Of a DNA stretch of 64,000 nucleotides, positions 43,309 to 51,923 are shown piece by piece; the stretch's first letter is position 1, and every line of letters begins with the position of its first letter. This DNA is from Bdellovibrio bacteriovorus (GTDB taxonomy: Bacteria > Bdellovibrionota > Bdellovibrionia > Bdellovibrionales > Bdellovibrionaceae): assembly GCF_001592745.1 (NCBI RefSeq), contig NZ_LUKD01000001.1:1570848-1634847 (forward strand). The letters are read 5' to 3'. The position numbers were made by a program, and so were the translations under genes. Under the pieces are notes generated by a model that had not been told where the DNA came from, made no database searches, and saw only the letters and a program-made list of their open reading frames with translations.

Positions 43309-44058
43309 ATGTTAGAAATTAAAAACCTCCACGCACGTGTTGAAGAAAAAGAAATTCTTAAAGGCTTGAACCTGACAATCAAGCCAGGTGAAGTTCATGC
43401 GATCATGGGACCCAACGGCTCTGGTAAATCGACTTTATCTAAAGTTCTTGCGGGTCACCCTGCATATGAAGTGACTGGCGGAGAAGTGAAGTATGAAGTG
43501 AACTTCCAAATGAAAAACCTTTTGGAACTTGAGCCAGACGAAAGAGCGAAAGAAGGTATCTTCTTGGCGTTCCAATATCCTATCGAAGTTCCAGGCGTTT
43601 CAAACTTTACGTTCTTGCACACGTCTTTTAATTCGATCTTGCAACATCAAGGTTCTGAGCCAATGCCTGAAGGGGAGTTCCGTGAATTCCTAGTTCAGAA
43701 ATTAAAGCTTGTTGGTATGAAGCCCGAGTACTTGGATCGCCCTGTAAACACCGGTTTCTCTGGCGGTGAAAAGAAGAAAAATGAAATTCTGCAAATGGCG
43801 GTTTTATCTCCGCGTTTGGCTCTTCTTGATGAAACAGATTCAGGTCTTGATATTGATGCTCTTCGCATTGTTTCTGAAGGTGTGAACAAACTTCGTCGCA
43901 AAGACAACGCGATCGTGATGGTCACGCACTATCAAAGACTTCTTGATTATATCAAGCCTGACTACGTTCACGTCTTGTTGGGTGGAAAAATCGTTGAGAC
44001 AGGCGACAGCTCTTTGGCCTTGAAACTTGAAGACAAAGGGTATGACTGGTTGACGTAA
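43309..44058 (+). CDS. sufC: SufC ATPase
   Basis: This 249-residue ABC-type soluble ATPase has Walker A GPNGSGKST (about 35-43), signature FSGGEKKKNEILQM and Walker B LALLDETDSGLDIDAL (the SufC-specific DETDSGLD). It binds SufB and SufD and powers cluster assembly. Confidence 0.95.
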   Translation: MLEIKNLHARVEEKEILKGLNLTIKPGEVHAIMGPNGSGKSTLSKVLAGHPAYEVTGGEVKYEVNFQMKNLLELEPDERAKEGIFLAFQYPIEVPGVSNFTFLHTSFNSILQHQGSEPMPEGEFREFLVQKLKLVGMKPEYLDRPVNTGFSGGEKKKNEILQMAVLSPRLALLDETDSGLDIDALRIVSEGVNKLRRKDNAIVMVTHYQRLLDYIKPDYVHVLLGGKIVETGDSSLALKLEDKGYDWLT

Positions 44059-44079
44059 GTCAGCCGTCGAGGTGAAGAA

Positions 44080-45336
44080 ATGAATTTGCTTTCAACCTAT
44101 GAAAAATTCAGTCAAACACAACCGGCAGAAGGAGCTCTAGCGTCCTTCCGCCAGGCTGGCTTTGACTATGCCTCTCGCAAGGGTCTTCCGACTCGTAAAG
44201 ATGAAGAGTGGCATTATACCAGCGTAAAAGTTCTGGGCGAAACTGAGTACACTCCGAGTGCAGTGAATCCTTTTGAGCCTAGCCACGACACAGTGGTGAC
44301 GATCAAAAAGTATTTGAATCCAGAATTTATCAATATCGTTTTCTTTAACGGTGTTTTGAATAAAACTTTATCTGAAGAATTGCCGATGGGCTTTTCTTTG
44401 CGTGAGCTTTCAGAGTATCCGACTCAATTCGATGATACTTTTGATGCTCTCAACGGCGCTTATCTTTCTAAGCCGTTTGTTCTTTCGTTGGCGAAAGAAA
44501 CCTCTGTGGAAAAACCTGTGAATTTCGTGTTTTTCACTTCTACAGAAGGCGGCAAAGCCTTGATGGTGAATCCGCGTATTTCAGTAAACATCGGCGCGCG
44601 TTCCTCTGTTAAAATTTTGGAAAGCTACTATGGACCAGCCACTTCTTATTTCGTGAACTCTGTGATGGATCTTCACGTCGGTGAAAGTGCGAAGGTCGTT
44701 TACGTGCGTGTTCAAGGTGAAGGGGAGTCGGCGGTGAATATCGGTCGCACTCGTCTAACTGTTGAAAAGAATGCGAACGTAGAAAGCTTGGCTTTTGCCA
44801 CAGGTGCGATGTTGTCTCGTCACTCTTTGGACGTAACTTTGACGGGCCAGGGTTCTTCGACAGAGATCTTGGGTGTTTACGCCGTCAGCGGCAAGCAACA
44901 CGTTGATAACACTTCTTTGATCAACCATCAGGTTGGTGAGTGTCACACGAATCAGCTTTATAAAGGCATCTTGGATGGAGAATCCCGCTCAGTATTTAGC
45001 GGTAAAGTTTTAATCCAAAAAGGCGCACAAAAAGCAGACTCTGCTCAGCTTAATAATAATTTACTTCTAAGTTCTAAGGCTGAAGCGGATAGCAAGCCTG
45101 GTTTAGAAGTTTATGCTGATGACGTTAAGGCGGCGCACGGCTCGACTGTGGGTCAATTGAATCGCGAAGAGCTTTTCTATTTGCAGTCGCGCGCGATTCC
45201 TAAGTCTAAAGCGATCCCGATGCTTAGCTACGGATTTTTATCTGAAGTTATTTATAAAATTTCTGACGACAGCATTCAAAAATGGCTGACTCGTCATTTG
45301 GATGAAGCGTTCACGCGTCTTCATGTAATTGGATAG
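44080..45336 (+). CDS. sufD: SufD scaffold partner
   Basis: This 418-residue SufB paralogue has a beta-helix core and C-terminal DVKAAHGSTVGQLNREELFYLQSRAIP with the catalytically important His. It forms SufBC2D. N-terminal RKDEEWHYTSVK is the usual family region. Spaced 21 bases after sufC. Confidence 0.93.
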   Translation: MNLLSTYEKFSQTQPAEGALASFRQAGFDYASRKGLPTRKDEEWHYTSVKVLGETEYTPSAVNPFEPSHDTVVTIKKYLNPEFINIVFFNGVLNKTLSEELPMGFSLRELSEYPTQFDDTFDALNGAYLSKPFVLSLAKETSVEKPVNFVFFTSTEGGKALMVNPRISVNIGARSSVKILESYYGPATSYFVNSVMDLHVGESAKVVYVRVQGEGESAVNIGRTRLTVEKNANVESLAFATGAMLSRHSLDVTLTGQGSSTEILGVYAVSGKQHVDNTSLINHQVGECHTNQLYKGILDGESRSVFSGKVLIQKGAQKADSAQLNNNLLLSSKAEADSKPGLEVYADDVKAAHGSTVGQLNREELFYLQSRAIPKSKAIPMLSYGFLSEVIYKISDDSIQKWLTRHLDEAFTRLHVIG

Positions 45337-45339
45337 GAA

Positions 45340-46569
45340 ATGAGTCAACTAGAGCAGATCTTCACCTCAGTAAGAAATGAATTCCCTGCCCTGACACAAA
45401 AGGTGCATGGGAAGAATTTGATTTATTTGGATAGCGGCGCAACAACGTTGAAGCCGAAGTCGGTGATTGATCGTATTACTCATTTTTATTCTTTCGAAAC
45501 TTCCAACGTGCACCGTGGCGCGCATTACCTGGGTGATGTTGCTACTCAAGCCTTTGAGTCTGCTCGCAATAGCGTGGCTCAGTTCCTAAATGCCCGTATG
45601 CCAGAAGAAATCGTTTTTGTTCGTGGAACCACTGAGGGCGTGAACCTGGTCGCTCATTCGTGGGCGATGATGAATCTAAAAGAAGGCGACGAAATTCTTA
45701 TTACGGTGATGGAGCATCACGGGAATATCGTTCCTTGGCAAATGGTCGCTGAAAAAGTTGGTGCTAAAGTGCTGGCGGCCGATATTTTAGATAATGGCGA
45801 ACTGGACATCGAAGATTTTAAAAAGAAACTTTCTTCTAAAACAAAAATGGTGGCTTTTACTGGTTGCTCGAATGTTTTAGGCACAAACAATGACATGAAA
45901 CTTTTGACGAAACTGGCTCATGAAGTCGGAGCGAAAGTTCTTATTGATGGTGCGCAAGTTGTTTCTCAAGCCAAAGTCGACGTTCGGGACATCGATTGTG
46001 ATTTCTTTGTATTCTCGGCCCATAAAGTTTTTGGTCCTTTTGGTATGGGTGTGGTTTACGGAAAGAAAGAAATTCTTGATGGAATGTCTCCGTATCAAGG
46101 TGGCGGAAGCATGATTGCGAAAGTCACTGTGGAGAAAACGACATATAACGATGTGCCTTTTCGCTTTGAAGCGGGAACACCGCATATTGAAGGTGCGGTC
46201 GGATTGCACGCGGCGATTGATTTCGTCAACCGTATTGGACTCGATAAAATCCACAGCTATGAAATGGATCTTTTAAAGTATGCGACTGAAAAGTTGTCAG
46301 CGATTCCAGATGTGAAAATCTTCGGAACTTCTGAAAACAAAGGTCCTATTCTTTCCTTTAATATTAAAGGGGCTCACCATTCTGACGTAGGTCAAATCCT
46401 AGATCAGGAAGGTGTAGCGGTTCGCGCGGGCCACCACTGTACTCAGCCTTTAATGACTAGACTGGGTGTTCCTGGAACCGTTCGCGCTTCTTTTTCCGTG
46501 TATAATAATCATCAAGATGTTGATGCTTTAGTAAAAGCCGTGGTGAAAGCCCGGGAGATGTTGTTATGA
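45340..46569 (+). CDS. sufS: Cysteine desulfurase SufS
   Basis: This 409-residue PLP enzyme removes sulfur from cysteine for Fe-S clusters. PLP Lys is in FVFSAHKVFGPFG (about 228) and the sulfur-carrying Cys is in AGHHCTQPLM (about 367). No sufE or sufU gene follows, though SufS enzymes usually need one. Overlaps the next gene by four bases (ATGA). Confidence 0.94.
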   Translation: MSQLEQIFTSVRNEFPALTQKVHGKNLIYLDSGATTLKPKSVIDRITHFYSFETSNVHRGAHYLGDVATQAFESARNSVAQFLNARMPEEIVFVRGTTEGVNLVAHSWAMMNLKEGDEILITVMEHHGNIVPWQMVAEKVGAKVLAADILDNGELDIEDFKKKLSSKTKMVAFTGCSNVLGTNNDMKLLTKLAHEVGAKVLIDGAQVVSQAKVDVRDIDCDFFVFSAHKVFGPFGMGVVYGKKEILDGMSPYQGGGSMIAKVTVEKTTYNDVPFRFEAGTPHIEGAVGLHAAIDFVNRIGLDKIHSYEMDLLKYATEKLSAIPDVKIFGTSENKGPILSFNIKGAHHSDVGQILDQEGVAVRAGHHCTQPLMTRLGVPGTVRASFSVYNNHQDVDALVKAVVKAREMLL

Positions 46570-47126
46570 GCAGCCAAGATGTACTCATCCGTATTCAAGC
46601 GACTCCAAACCCCAATGCTTGGAAATTTGTATTGGATCGCCCTGTATTGAATGAAGGTAAAGCCACTTATGCTGATGCTAAAGAAGCTGATCAAAGCTTG
46701 TTGGCTTCCGCTTTGTTTCAAGTTGAAGGTGTTCGTCAGGTTCACTTCTTCCAGAATGTGATCACGATCACGCACAACTTCGATGCGGACCCTGAAGAAA
46801 TTCAAAAAAATGTTTGTGCCGTGATTCAAACGCGCATGCCGGTGCACAATCCAAATCAAACGCAAATGGACGAAAAGAAATTGCGTCGTGCTAGTCTTCC
46901 GCCAGAAGTTCAGCGCATTGAAGAGATTTTGGATGAAACAGTTCGTCCTGGTCTGCAAGGTGATGGTGGTGACTTGGATGTGGTGAAATACGAAGACAAT
47001 AAGCTTTACGTGTTTTATCAAGGGGCTTGCGGAACTTGCCCTAGCGCGACGTCAGGAACCTTGATGGCGATCGAAGGAATTCTTCGTGATCAGTTCAATT
47101 CCGAAATCGAAGTGATTCCGGTTTAA
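46566..47126 (+). CDS. nfuA: Two-domain Nfu-type Fe-S carrier
   Basis: This 186-residue protein has an N-terminal Nfu/NifU_N-like domain (about 5-95, TPNPNAWKFVLDRPV) and a C-terminal NifU domain with the cluster motif CGTC in YQGACGTCPSATSG (about 155). It accepts clusters from SufBCD and passes them on. It is the last gene of the operon and converges with the gene at 47133. Confidence 0.9.
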   Translation: MSSQDVLIRIQATPNPNAWKFVLDRPVLNEGKATYADAKEADQSLLASALFQVEGVRQVHFFQNVITITHNFDADPEEIQKNVCAVIQTRMPVHNPNQTQMDEKKLRRASLPPEVQRIEEILDETVRPGLQGDGGDLDVVKYEDNKLYVFYQGACGTCPSATSGTLMAIEGILRDQFNSEIEVIPV

Positions 47127-47132
47127 TTTTTC

Positions 47133-47684
47133 TTATCGGCCGACTGGTTTTGACTCGGGACCGAGTTGTTCATCAGCGGCCTTTTTCATTTCCGAAGCCA
47201 CAGATTCCCACGTATCTTCAGGACGGCTGACTACAACAGCAGAGCTTCCCATCTTTTCTTCTCCGCGAGCACCCGATGCTTGCAAGGAAATCATGCGCTG
47301 CTTTTCTTTATTAAATCCACTGACTGTCAGTCTTACTTCGACGATTTGTCCCATCTTAACGTTAGCAAGACTGTCGCTCAGTTGGCCTTCAACCACTTGC
47401 ACATCTTCAGGAAGCGCCCAGACATACGAAAGATCGCTGGTCATTTCTTGATTCACCAAAATTCGACCTACGAGGTTTACATCTGAGTTTCCTGATTCAG
47501 GAATTTCAGTCGGAGCTACTTCTACTTTTAGAAGAGCAAGATGTTTTCCCACTGGAACTGGCATCCAGAACTTGCTTTTCACCGAAGCAGGTTCGCGTTT
47601 TTTATCCTTATTGGAAACATAGGCCCAACCTGTGATTCCAAAAATAAGAGCTACGAATAAAGTTAAGGCTGTTCTGTACCGCAT
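47133..47684 (-). CDS. Membrane-anchored periplasmic protein, unknown (183 aa)
   Basis: There is a single N-terminal helix (about 5-24, TALTLFVALIFGITGWAYVS), then a mostly beta-like periplasmic domain (VPVGKHLALLKVEV, VNLVGRILVNQEMTSDLSYVWALP) and a helical tail. The VGRILV..SYVWALPEDV stretch suggests a beta-sandwich, but I recognise no family. It overlaps the upstream metalloprotease gene by 22 bases, so co-expression is likely; it could be a partner or inhibitor. Confidence 0.68.
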   Translation of the reverse strand: MRYRTALTLFVALIFGITGWAYVSNKDKKREPASVKSKFWMPVPVGKHLALLKVEVAPTEIPESGNSDVNLVGRILVNQEMTSDLSYVWALPEDVQVVEGQLSDSLANVKMGQIVEVRLTVSGFNKEKQRMISLQASGARGEEKMGSSAVVVSRPEDTWESVASEMKKAADEQLGPESKPVGR

Positions 47685-49636
47685 AGCTGTTGCGAAGCTC
47701 CTTTATAGATTTTGTAAGACGAGGTGCCATTCATTTCACCTTGGGTTTTTTCATAGGCATTAATTTTCACGTTTAGTACGTAGAATCCTGCAGGCAACCC
47801 ACTTAACGAGATTGTTTCCGAAGTCGTTCCGACCGATCTGCTCTGTTTGGCAATATAAGGACTTTTGTAGTTCGAGTACCAGTAGTCGTCCTCGAAATAG
47901 ACGTAACTTCCATAATAAAGGATGAGGTCTAAGTTGGGTGCATTACCTGTGGGAGTGTAATCCAGTTTTAGAGTCGTTGCAGAGTTCCCATCATGCCAGT
48001 AGAGATAAAAATCGTTGTTCATTTGTTGATGTGATCGTCGGATTGGATCTCGGACGGCCATCTTTGTTTCTTCGGCGCCACCAACAAAACTCACCGCTGC
48101 GCACGTAGCCGGAGTAAGAAAATAAGCGTAATCTTTAGTCGTCTTGTTCTGTTTTTCTTCCGCGAGAATATCATTCCACTCGGTCGTCGCGACTCCGATT
48201 TGGTCTAAGAGCCAATTAAATAATCCCGCGTTTGGAATGGGGTATTTGGAAGTATTCACTAAGCTATAAGGAAGTGGATTACTTCTGTTATGGCCTGATG
48301 TATCCTCTCCGGCAAAAACTTTCCACACGCTCCCGAAAGATATGCCGCCCCCTTCTTTTCCAGGTGCATATGTTGATGCAATATTTCTAGTGGATTTATA
48401 AAGGGTTCTTGCGATGGACACTTCTCTGAAGGTTCCGGTCCCAGGCAAATCTGAGGAGACACTATCAGGAACAACGTCAGTGCCTTGTGCAGCTAAATTA
48501 AATGCAATATTCACGCAGGGGTTTGAGCAGCCGCCGCCCCTATAGCCATAAGTATCAACGTAATAGTGATATTTTTTTGTAGTTGGAATTCGGTCTTCCG
48601 AAGCCGAATTTTCTTTGGCGTCTGCTCCGGTCAGAATTGCTCCCTGCAGATAATTCGCCCAGCCCTCACTCCAAGCAAGTCTTGCATCAATAATAAAGTT
48701 TCCCGTGTGGGATCCACCCGGTGATTCAGAATTTCCATACACGTCTTCAAGAAAATGACCGTATTCATGGAGAACAACGGAATCATCGAAATGATCAGTA
48801 TCCGACACTTTAACGTCGCCATTCACGCCGCCCAAAATATACAGTTTTCGCTCGCCGGGAGAATAGAATGATAGAGGGGTCGAAGAATTGAAATACGTGT
48901 ACGGGTTGAATCCTGCTTTCCAAAATATCGTAACTTTTTCAGCGACCCACCATTTATTAGTATCAGCTTCTGGTACCCCAGCAACGGTACCGTTTTTATT
49001 TATATTTCTACGAATGTATTCATTTGCTAACAGCACATTGTACATAATATTGAAAGCGCCACCTTCAATTTTGGAGGAAATGGACTCGTTCGCTTCAGCT
49101 ATGAGAGGATCGTTGGAAATGTCTTTGGCGGCGTTGGAGATATCAGAGGCACTTATGACAAAATTTTTGCTAATTGAATACGGAGTGTTGGAATAAATGT
49201 CTTCTAAGACGCTGACTTTCAAGTAGTTGTTGTATGCCCTAGAAAAAACCTTGAAAGTGTATGTGCCTGTTATCTTGGGAAGGCTGAAAGTTGCTAATCC
49301 TGAAGTATTGGTTTCGCCCTGTTGAACTCGATTACCGGAAGAATCATAGACATGAAATTCAGCGAATGGAATCGGAACCGCGTTTGCTAAGGAAACGACG
49401 CTTCCGATACCGTTTGTAGTGTCAGCGCCTGGTGTGAACGAAAGCCCACGATACAAAAATTTAGCTGAAGCTGTAACTATTAAGGGATCATTGATTGGCT
49501 TCGGAGTGCCATAATAGGCAGGTTCCGCCGAGGCAGGTTTAGAAGCATAGTCATTCGGCGAAAAGCCGCCGCCACCGCATGCAGTAATAGATAACGAGAG
49601 GATGCAAATAGCAGCCGCTAAAATCCTTGATTTCAT
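47663..49636 (-). CDS. Zinc metalloprotease lipoprotein
   Basis: This 657-residue lipoprotein has signal peptide with lipobox ITAC (Cys20), followed by a Gly run. Residues about 85-145 look like a carboxypeptidase-regulatory or CNA-B-like beta domain (NTSGLATFSLPKITGTYTF). The protease part has HEYGH (His290-His294) and, about 30 residues on, SEGWANYL with Glu324 as probable third zinc ligand, the gluzincin layout. A pre-peptidase C-terminal-like beta domain seems to end the protein. It would act at the cell surface or in the periplasm. Substrate unknown. Confidence 0.82.
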   Translation of the reverse strand: MKSRILAAAICILSLSITACGGGGFSPNDYASKPASAEPAYYGTPKPINDPLIVTASAKFLYRGLSFTPGADTTNGIGSVVSLANAVPIPFAEFHVYDSSGNRVQQGETNTSGLATFSLPKITGTYTFKVFSRAYNNYLKVSVLEDIYSNTPYSISKNFVISASDISNAAKDISNDPLIAEANESISSKIEGGAFNIMYNVLLANEYIRRNINKNGTVAGVPEADTNKWWVAEKVTIFWKAGFNPYTYFNSSTPLSFYSPGERKLYILGGVNGDVKVSDTDHFDDSVVLHEYGHFLEDVYGNSESPGGSHTGNFIIDARLAWSEGWANYLQGAILTGADAKENSASEDRIPTTKKYHYYVDTYGYRGGGCSNPCVNIAFNLAAQGTDVVPDSVSSDLPGTGTFREVSIARTLYKSTRNIASTYAPGKEGGGISFGSVWKVFAGEDTSGHNRSNPLPYSLVNTSKYPIPNAGLFNWLLDQIGVATTEWNDILAEEKQNKTTKDYAYFLTPATCAAVSFVGGAEETKMAVRDPIRRSHQQMNNDFYLYWHDGNSATTLKLDYTPTGNAPNLDLILYYGSYVYFEDDYWYSNYKSPYIAKQSRSVGTTSETISLSGLPAGFYVLNVKINAYEKTQGEMNGTSSYKIYKGASQQLCGTEQP

Positions 49637-49820
49637 AAGGAACTTATCGGCCTTAAAAAGGCATGACTGAACGCGGGTTTAGATGGAATTTTCTTTTAAA
49701 TTTGTGGCAAATTGACGAAGTTTTTTGCAGGACTGTCTCAAGAAGAAACGCCTAAAAGAAATAAAAAAAGGCTCGATGGCCACTCTGAAAACTAAACCTC
49801 TATAGCTAAGGTGGGTGACC

Positions 49821-49889
49821 ATGTTAACAACTTTAGGCTTCTCAATACGAGTTGAGCTTGCACACCATTGTCAGGGACAGTCCCCGTGA
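49821..49889 (+). CDS. Candidate 22-residue upstream ORF
   Basis: ATG 49821 follows AAGGTGGGTGACC, a good ribosome site at about eight bases. The ORF reads MLTTLGFSIRVELAHHC and ends GQSP with TGA at 49887-49889. The next gene's ATG is two bases later. The palindrome GGGACAGTCCC (49874-49884) is in its last codons. It may be a leader peptide or a device for coupled translation of the downstream gene, which has no ribosome site of its own. Confidence 0.4.
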   Translation: MLTTLGFSIRVELAHHCQGQSP

Positions 49890-49891
49890 TT

Positions 49892-50236
49892 ATGCTTGTA
49901 AGGTTTATTTTCGATGAGCTTTACGCCGTCGAACCCTTAAAAACATTCTATCATGGAAGTTCGTCCCGTCAATTAAACCGGACTCTTACTTTGTGGCAAA
50001 GCTCCGATAAATTGCTTATGACACCAGAAAAGCTCGATTTTATTTTTCCGTTCTTCGTTTTTTTCTATGGACTGTTAATGGTCTTTGTGCTGGAAAACCC
50101 TTACCTGGCGCGGGTTGGCCAAGAGCGCATGGGCGAGATGTATCAAAATCTTGCTCGTCACAAATCTCTTGGGTGGGTGTGTTTCTTCGTCGGTGGCCTA
50201 TGGTCCGCACAAAACGTGTGGTATTCATCTCTGTAA
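49892..50236 (+). CDS. Small membrane protein, unknown (114 aa)
   Basis: There are two predicted transmembrane helices (IFPFFVFFYGLLMVFVL near the middle, WVCFFVGGLWSAQNVW at the end). The N-terminal 45 residues are soluble (YAVEPLKTFYHGSSSRQLN). ATG 49892 is used; a TTG at 49868 would add eight residues. No ribosome site is visible before the ATG, so translation may depend on the ORF at 49821. Function unknown. Confidence 0.65.
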   Translation: MLVRFIFDELYAVEPLKTFYHGSSSRQLNRTLTLWQSSDKLLMTPEKLDFIFPFFVFFYGLLMVFVLENPYLARVGQERMGEMYQNLARHKSLGWVCFFVGGLWSAQNVWYSSL

Positions 50237-50252
50237 GTTGACTCTCAATGTA

Positions 50253-50281
50253 TTGACTCAAGAAGCAGGGGAGACTAACTT
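50253..50281 (+). promoter_or_regulatory. Predicted xseA promoter giving a leaderless mRNA
   Basis: TTGACT (50253-50258), 17-base spacer, TAACTT (50276-50281), then eight bases to the xseA ATG. There is no Shine-Dalgarno at workable spacing (GGGGAG lies 18 bases upstream). The geometry matches the bamD promoter. Confidence 0.45.
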
Positions 50282-50289
50282 CTGCTTCC

Positions 50290-51696
50290 ATGTCAGATGC
50301 TCCAAATCAACCTCTTCGCAAAACGGATGTCTCAGCTCAAGCCACTCTCGGCGCGGCTGATATATTAACGAAATCCAGTGAGCCTTCGATTCTTTCTATT
50401 GAACAACTGAATGTCTACATCAAGCAGTTGCTGGAAGGCCAAGTGGGCATGGTGTGGGTGAAGGGCGAGATCTCGAACTTTAAGGCTCACTCTTCGGGGC
50501 ATTTTTATTTCAGTCTGAAAGATCCGAAGTCGCAGATTACCGCTGTGATGTTTCGTGGTCACAACTCACGTTTAAAATTTAAACCGACAGATGGAATGGA
50601 AGTGATTGTTCGGGGCCGTATCACGGTGTACGAACCTCGTGGCAACTATCAGCTGATGTGCGAAATGATGGAGCCCGTAGGTGCTGGTGCTTTACAAAAA
50701 GCGTTTGAGCAACTGAAGGCGAAACTGAAGGCCGAAGGTCTTTTTGAAAGTTCTCGTAAGAAAGCCATTCCAACATTTCCCCGCCACATTGCTGTTGTGA
50801 CTTCACCAACGGGAGCGGCGATTCGAGATATTTTAAACGTTCTCTCTCGTCGTGCAAAGTCCATTCAGGTCACCGTTGTGCCGACCGTAGTACAAGGCGA
50901 AGGGGCGGCTCCGCAAATTTGTGAAGCACTAAAAAAGGCGTTGAAGCTTCCAGGTGTTGACGTGGTCATCGTTGGTCGCGGCGGCGGTTCTATAGAAGAC
51001 ATGTGGTGCTTCAATGATGAGACTTTAGCGCGTCTTATTGCCTCTAGCTCCATTCCGATTATTTCTGCTGTAGGACACGAGATCGATTTTACCATTGCCG
51101 ATTTTGTAGCAGATTTACGCGCACCAACTCCGTCAGCAGCGGCCGAGCTTGTAGCAAAAAGTTCCGGCGAGCTTGTGAATAAAGTCAAATCATTGGAACG
51201 CATGCTTCACATGTCTTTTGAAAAGAAGATGAAGCACTTACGCGAAAAGATGTTGGGACTGTCAAAACGATTGGTAGATCCTAAGCGCCGTTTGCAAGAT
51301 TTAGAATTAAGAAACGATGATTTGTTAAATCGCTTGGAATTTGCGATGAATCGTTTGTTGAAAGAGCGTTCTCACCGTGTCGAGCTTTTGACAGAAAAGC
51401 TGGGCTCGCCGCAAGATCTGATCGATGAAAAACGAAAAGACCTTCAGTATCTTAAAGCGCGTACGGAAAAAGCACTTCTCTTTTCCATTGAGAAAAAACA
51501 TGCTCGCATGTCACGTCTGATGGGTATTCTAGATAGCTTAAGTCCGCTGAAAGTCGTGGAGCGTGGCTACTCGATTGTTACAAAAAATAATGAAGTTATT
51601 AAATCTGCGAACCAAGTGAAAAAAGGCGATATGATCGACGTACGCCTGGCACAGGGTTCGTTGACGGCTGTCGTTGATAGCGTGAAAGGTGAATAA
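50290..51696 (+). CDS. xseA: Exonuclease VII large subunit
   Basis: This 468-residue protein has an N-terminal OB fold (about 38-140: VKGEISNFKAHSSGHFYFSLKD), catalytic region with TSPTGAAIRDIL and VDVVIVGRGGGSIEDMWCFNDE, and SAVGHEIDFTIADFVADLRAPTPS, then a coiled-coil arm. Degrades single-stranded DNA with XseB. About 30 extra N-terminal residues precede the usual start. The stop directly abuts xseB. Confidence 0.95.
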   Translation: MSDAPNQPLRKTDVSAQATLGAADILTKSSEPSILSIEQLNVYIKQLLEGQVGMVWVKGEISNFKAHSSGHFYFSLKDPKSQITAVMFRGHNSRLKFKPTDGMEVIVRGRITVYEPRGNYQLMCEMMEPVGAGALQKAFEQLKAKLKAEGLFESSRKKAIPTFPRHIAVVTSPTGAAIRDILNVLSRRAKSIQVTVVPTVVQGEGAAPQICEALKKALKLPGVDVVIVGRGGGSIEDMWCFNDETLARLIASSSIPIISAVGHEIDFTIADFVADLRAPTPSAAAELVAKSSGELVNKVKSLERMLHMSFEKKMKHLREKMLGLSKRLVDPKRRLQDLELRNDDLLNRLEFAMNRLLKERSHRVELLTEKLGSPQDLIDEKRKDLQYLKARTEKALLFSIEKKHARMSRLMGILDSLSPLKVVERGYSIVTKNNEVIKSANQVKKGDMIDVRLAQGSLTAVVDSVKGE

Positions 51697-51921
51697 ATGG
51701 ATTTCGAGAAAAAATTAAACCGTCTAGAAGAAATCGTTCAAAAGATGGAAAAAGGCGATCTTGCCCTAGAAGACTCTCTGAAACTTTTCGAAGAAGGCGT
51801 GAAGCTTTCCCGTGAGTGCCACCAACGTCTAAACGAAGCCGAAAGCAAAGTGAAACTTCTGATGTCTGTGGGCGCCGACGGACAGCCGGTTGTTACAGAT
51901 TTCTCTTCAGAGGAAAACTAA
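51697..51921 (+). CDS. xseB: Exonuclease VII small subunit
   Basis: This 74-residue helical protein has the family core FEKKLNRLEEIVQKMEKGDLALEDSLKLFEEG. It wraps around XseA coils. ATG follows xseA stop without gap. Confidence 0.93.
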   Translation: MDFEKKLNRLEEIVQKMEKGDLALEDSLKLFEEGVKLSRECHQRLNEAESKVKLLMSVGADGQPVVTDFSSEEN

Positions 51922-51923
51922 GC

